Positions 59,704 to 64,000 of a DNA stretch of 64,000 bases are shown piece by piece. Position 1 is the first letter of the stretch. Every line of letters begins with the position of its first letter. The stretch covers positions 3,806,488-3,870,487 of the forward strand of contig JAJEKV010000050.1 of the NCBI GenBank assembly GCA_021234155.1, written 5' to 3'. The position numbers were made by a program, and so were the translations under genes. Source of the DNA: Isoetes taiwanensis. Lineage: Eukaryota > Streptophyta > Lycopodiopsida > Isoetales > Isoetaceae. Under the pieces are notes generated by a model, which saw only the letters and a list, made by a program, of their open reading frames with translations, did no database searches and had not been told where the DNA came from.

Positions 59704-60324
59704 GACAATTTGGGCCGACTAGGGCGTCGCGAAAGGTAGGCGTCGAGAAAGACACAGACTCGAAAAGAGCCGGATCCCTTGGAGTAGAAGCTTGAAGGGT
59801 AGGAAATTTGGGTGCAGCCATGGCGAAGAGCGTCGGAAAGGAACAGGAAGAACAGTGTTGCAAAGGCGGAGAGCGGAGAGCGGAAGACGAAAAACGCCAG
59901 ATAGGCGAAAAAAGTTTTAGGGCTTACAAGTGTTGGCGAAGGGGCATGATGAGAAGGGATCGGCAACCGCTGATGATGCCAAGTGGCGGCAGTCTGAAGA
60001 AGGCGATTGAGAGGCAAAATTTTGGCTAAGTCCCCAAACGGTAAAGGGAGAAGCGGTGAAAGCGGTGGCGATGAGGCGTAAGGGAATGAGCTGATGTGAC
60101 AAACCGCGAAAGTACACACATTAATGTTCGACGGCGTGAAAAGAAGGAAGGTCATTTAAAATTTGGGCTTCGAAGTGGGATATCATTAAAACGAAGGTGT
60201 CGAAGGTACCATGGCTAGATATGCGGCGGGAGAAAGGATTCTGGAATTAGAAAGAGCCTTGCATTGCGAACACGTTGGCAAATTTTCTGATTGGTCCACG
60301 TCGACAGAGAGGGCCTCGGTTGGC
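59704..60324. other. possible Ty3 LTR region and upstream region of the small ORF, copy B
   Basis: As 39189-39807. Motif-free open frames on both strands; LTR ends not defined. Confidence 0.35.
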
Positions 60325-60332
60325 TATATAAG
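60325..60332 (+). promoter_or_regulatory. TATA box of the small ORF, copy B
   Basis: TATATAAG 37 bases before the ATG at 60362, with an ATTGG (inverted CCAAT) about 35 bases upstream of it. Confidence 0.6.
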
Positions 60333-60361
60333 ACAAGCAGTGGGTGAAGCTCAAACACCCG

Positions 60362-60628
60362 ATGGCGCTCAGTATGTCTGCTGCAGGACTTCACGACAAG
60401 TGCACCATGCCTTCTAACTGCCTGGAGTGGATAACATGCAAGATGGACTGCTTGGACCTGTGGAGGTGCCACAACCGTGGCATTCCCATGGATGGGTGGT
60501 GTGCCAGGATGGCTGAGCATCCCGATCCCCACACCAACGGGATGGAGGTGGTGATTCACCTTCGCTGGGATCCGGAGCAGAACTGGTACCATATCCTTCG
60601 CATCACCTCTGCTCCCAACCCGGAGTAG
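60362..60628 (+). CDS. small Cys/Trp-rich protein of unknown function, intact copy
   Basis: 88 codons. A short lead MALSMSAAGLHDKCT precedes MPSNCLEWITCKMDCLDLWR; the cysteines follow C-x5-C-x3-C-x5-C-H, which could bind a metal. Then NRGIPMDGWCARMAEHPDP, GMEVVIHLRWDPEQNWYHIL and the end RITSAPNPE, TAG. Seven of the 88 residues are Cys and six are Trp. There is no signal peptide or membrane segment. It lies on the strand opposite the Ty3 pol, about 140 bases beyond the pol stop, so it may sit antisense within that element's LTR or be a separate parasite gene. A diverged third copy (43811) supports selection on the protein. I recognise no family and propose no function. Confidence 0.55.
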   Translation: MALSMSAAGLHDKCTMPSNCLEWITCKMDCLDLWRCHNRGIPMDGWCARMAEHPDPHTNGMEVVIHLRWDPEQNWYHILRITSAPNPE

Positions 60629-60767
60629 AGGGGTAAATTTTAGGATTTTGTAGATAGGGCGCTTAGCCCATTTTTCTTCTAAATAGGGCTCTGCCCATAG
60701 CGGAAATAGATGGGCACTGCTCACATTTTGTAAAAATTTCACCTCTATAATATAAATATGCCGCTTT

Positions 60768-63063
60768 TTAGTCACTATCTGTTGTGTCTGTGTCTGGAAC
60801 TGCATCTGGTGGATGATTTTCACTTTCTGTTGTATGAAATTGTTTGAGGCGAAAGCCATTAACCAATGTAGGTAATGGAGTGCCATCTAATTCGGCCAGC
60901 TTGAAAACGCTGGGTTGTACCACTTGAACAATTTGATAAGGACCAAGCCATCTGAACTTTAACTTGCCCGGAAAATTTTTGTAACGAGAATCATAAAGAA
61001 GAACCAAATCTCCTTCTTTGAATGTTTTGGTCGTAAGTCTTTTGTCATGCAATGATTTCTGCAACTGTTGTCCATGAAGAACATGAATGTAAGCATCTCG
61101 CCTAAGTTCATCCAACTGTTCCAATTGATAAACCCTTTCCTTGAGTGCAGCAGATGGATTATGTGCTGTAGCAAGTTGGAAACGGAGAGTCGGAAGAATA
61201 TATTCAAAAGGCATGAGAGCTTCTTGTCCATAAACGAGTTTGAAAGGAGTGTGACCAATAGCTATTTTGAAACTAGTGTTGTAAGCCCAAAAAACAGTAG
61301 GCAACTTGTCTTGCCAATCATTGCGAAGTGTCACAAATTTTTTTTTTTGAGAATAGTGATGAGAGTTTTGTTGGTACTTTCAGCCAAGCCATTTCCTTGA
61401 GGATAATAAGGTGTACTCTTCCTTGTTGGATGTGAAGATAATCCGTCGGCGCCTTAATGGTATGGTTGACAAAATGCATGCCCGATCACTAACAATTTTA
61501 GGTGGGACAACCAAAGCGCGTGATGATATGCGTGTAGAGAACCTTGGGCGGTCTTTGGCGGCGGTGTTGTGCGGAAGTGCACAAGCTTCCTACATTTGGT
61601 AGCATAATCCGTGATGACCCGAATATAGCGAACGCGGGTGTGCCGCGCCGGTGGGTCCATGGGCCCCACAAAATCCATTCTCCATTTGCTGAAGGGATGT
61701 GGCGTGGCGACCGGCGTCAACGGAAGAGCGTCACGGGCCGTGGGCTTTCCCACACCGCGGTGACGGGCGTCTGCGTGCGAGCATAAGCGTGGGCATCTTT
61801 GAAGAGCGTGGGCGGTAGTATCACGCCAAAAGAATTTTTGCGTCTTGGTAAGCGTCATCACTAAAATGACCACCACCAAGCCCATCGTGGGCTTGTCGAA
61901 CAATATCGGGCACCTCATGAGGGAGGACACAACGACGGAGGACCATGTCTTTGCCTCGTTTGTACAAATGGCCTGCAACCATGGTATAGTCACGGACCTC
62001 TCTCGGCCCGGCGGTGGGGGCCCGAAGCTTTTTCCGAGAGAAGGCGTCGGATCGGCGGGAGGAAGAGCACCAGTGAGAAGATATTGCTGAAAGTTATGAA
62101 ACCAATGTGGCGTGGCCGTGACCAGGAACAATTGAGCGTCGGGAAAGGCGTCTGAAACACCCGTGGAGGGATCATCCGTGTGGATGCGTGAAAGATAATC
62201 AGGCACCACATGAGACTTGCCTGCCTTATGGACAATTTCAAAGGGAGCGAACTCTTGCAGAAGAAGGACCCAACGAGCAATGCGACCCGTGGGCGTGGCT
62301 TTGTTCATCAAATAAAGAAGAGCTTGATGATCAACAAAGAACTTAATCTGGCTGCCCAACAAATAATGGCGGAAACGTTGGACCACGAGAAAACTAAGCC
62401 CAAAGCTTCTCATTCCGTGGCGGAGTAGTTGCGCTCAACGGATTGAGTTTCCTACCGGCATAGCGGATGGATTTATCCGTGGTTTCATCATAGGCCCGAG
62501 AGGACAACACCAATTGCAAAGGCGAGACGTCAACATGAACATGGAAGGGCTTGTCCCATTGAGGGGAACAAGGACCGGGGCTGAGTAAATAAATGCTTCA
62601 ACCACGGCGGCTTCCGCTTGGGAATTCCAAGCCCAAGTGGATTCATCACCCGTGAGTTTATGAATGGGGTCAGCTATAGGCGCAAGTCCGGGAATGAAGG
62701 TGGAATAGTAATTTACCTTACCGGGGAAAGAGCGTGTCTCTTTGATATTAGCGGTTAGCGAGCTTTGAATACACAACCGATTTTAAGCGGGATCCGTGGT
62801 GATGCCTTCTTCTTGACTACATGACCCAACAGAGCGCTGGGGTGACACAGAAAGTGCACTTCTCCGGATTGAGACTTATGCGGACTCATCACATTTTGAA
62901 AGACAAGTTCCAATTTTTCCAAGTGATCATCCATGGAGTCAGAGGCTGAAAAATCATCTTGAAAGATCTGAAGAAAAGGTTTATCCTTCATAAAGTCTTG
63001 AAAGACAGAGAGCATGATACGCTGAAAGGTTGAAGGAGAGTTTGAGAGACCAAAAGGGACCAC
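60768..63063 (-). mobile_element. Ty3-type retrotransposon pol, 5'-truncated, copy B
   Basis: Integrase C-terminal part is intact here (60768-61334: YGQEALMPFEYILPTLRF, FKEGDLVLLYDSRYKN, ending DTDTTDSD). RNase H and the start of integrase share one frame at 61454-62413. The RT (62435-63063) is broken: LQIFQDDFSASDSMDDH is present, but frame is lost repeatedly at positions where copy A has CAG or CTG and B has CGG-like strings. Same 5' truncation as copy A. Confidence 0.85.
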
Positions 63064-63102
63064 CTTGTGGGCGTGAAGACTTGCAACTGTTTTGCCCCTT
63101 GG

Positions 63103-63342
63103 CGTGCTTCCAAAACTATTCTATTCTATTCTATTCTAATAGTGTGGATATAGAGCATTTTTGGTCGGGTAACTTTAGCAATGTGATCCTTTTAGAGAGT
63201 TGTAATTGTGTAGCGCCTAATGCTCGATCTATCTTGTGTTTGTTTGTGTAAGTATATTGGATGGTTCTACAACCTTCCTCTGTTATGTAGTTATTTATAA
63301 CTAATACAAAATCCCTTCCCTTTTCTCCAAAAAAAGAAAAGG
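63103..63342 (+). mobile_element. (TATTC)n and truncated L1 3' UTR-like sequence, copy B
   Basis: Same as 42605-42840. Confidence 0.45.
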
Positions 63343-64000
63343 AAAAGGCCAATAAATATTATGATATGAACAAATCACCATAATGGGAGTTTTACAGAAA
63401 GTCTTGTTAACCATTGTGTTCTTCACAGAATGGTCAATGAACTTGCGCCATAAGGATTCACAAATCCTTCATATCCTTTAGCAAAAATGTGTGAGTCTGA
63501 GATTTGAGTGATAAGGCGAGTGATCATAAAGAGTAACATCAGAAGTTTGTAAATGAACATGATCCAAAGGTTTGGTACCTCTAGGGAGGTGGAAGGCCTC
63601 TGAAATAAGAGCTTGAGTAAGGGACATCTCAGTGTGAGCGACCGAAGTCTTGTAACCAGAGTCTACATAGACCAAATTCGCAAGAAACTAAACAATTTGA
63701 TTCGTATTGGACGATGGAAAGGGACATTTAGGTGTGAAATGAATCTGAGCAAAAAGTGCAGCATGCATAGGTGCTATGGCATGCAAAGCAGCGCTGAGAA
63801 GGTATAAAAGGCGGTAGGGTTTGCATCTATTCACAGAAGGATTTTCATAGGCAAAAGGGGAAAGGAAAATCTAAGCCATTGAAAGTGACAGATGGTAATA
63901 TCTCCAGGGCAATGAGTAATCGGGGCAAAAAATTTCTAAGTCCCAAGGAGGATCCTTGAGTAAATGTGTGCAAAGCAAACTGAGAGTGAAGATATGATAT
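63343..64000 (-). pseudogene. coding-like remnant upstream of Ty3 pol, copy B (runs off the window)
   Basis: Better preserved than copy A: CTHLLKDPPWDLEIFCPDYS, YENPSVNRCKPYRLLYLLSA, ALHAIAPMHAALFAQIHFTP, then LVYVDSGYKTSVAHTEMSLT and the HLPRGTKPLDH region, with two stops. Unrecognised; VYVDSG recalls an aspartic protease site, but the context is insufficient. Confidence 0.35.

Larger units (their letters stand above)
45440..64000. repeat. large direct duplication, copy B
   Basis: Colinear with copy A from CCTTGTGGGTCCC to the window end, so the true right end is not visible. It lacks the two insertions and the tandem duplication of copy A. It has small segments missing from A, e.g. about 24 bases near 46605 and about 17 bases near 51888. 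Confidence 0.9.

Noticed and set aside
1-64000. CRISPR arrays, bacterial operons, organelle DNA insertions
   Set aside because: No regularly spaced repeats and no plastid or mitochondrial genes were seen; gene structure is plant nuclear.

Overview
This is a plant nuclear window: a short genic part at the left and transposon-dominated DNA over roughly the last two thirds. Evidence for a land plant: a PLASTID MOVEMENT IMPAIRED 1 (PMI1)-type gene, two fasciclin-like arabinogalactan protein genes, an STN1-like telomere gene remnant, and typical plant mobile elements (Helitron, L1- and RTE-like LINEs, Ty3 retrotransposon, MITEs). I cannot place the species further from sequence alone.

Layout. 1-2299 (+): 3' part of the PMI1-like gene, two exons, entering from outside the window. 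3070-4440 (+): first fasciclin-like gene (FLA-1). 4865-11640 (-): an autonomous-type Helitron with a good 3' terminus and a Rep/helicase gene broken by frameshifts and a stop; its 5' end is not located. 12222-14135: two unidentified coding-like pieces. 15330-16130: fragments of an RTE-like LINE. 17571-18029 (-): intronless STN1-like gene in three reading frames. 18111-18855 (-): exon(s) of an unidentified gene. 19020-20465 (+): second fasciclin-like gene (FLA-2), with the same core promoter and leader as FLA-1 but with its proline-rich tail and C-terminus spread over three frames. 20818-21226: a Tourist/Harbinger-like MITE. 21290-24465 (+): a broken RTE-like LINE.

24374 to the window end is a large direct duplication: copy A (24374-43498) and copy B (45440-64000), offset about 21.07 kb, separated by about 1.9 kb holding an L1 fragment and a decayed small gene. 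Each copy has the same nested series: LTR-like scraps, a Helitron-type 3' end, a tRNA-derived SINE-like unit, an old (+) L1 3' end interrupted by a younger full-size (-) L1 with a 15-bp target duplication, a small TATA-driven (+) ORF, and a 5'-truncated Ty3 pol (-). Copy A alone carries a 322-bp MITE, a 148-bp tandem duplication and a 106-bp LINE-tail insertion, with empty sites in copy B.

Two observations stand out. First, a short Cys/Trp-rich ORF preceded by a TATA box occurs three times (39845, 60362, 43811). The divergent copy keeps start, stop, length and mostly synonymous or conservative codon changes, which suggests a protein-coding family I do not recognise. Second, where copies A and B differ, the differences cluster at CAG/CTG trinucleotides and often turn them into CGG/CCG-like strings; sometimes A is the broken copy and sometimes B. 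That is more like base-calling error at CHG-methylated sites than decay, so many frameshifts in the transposon genes may not be real.
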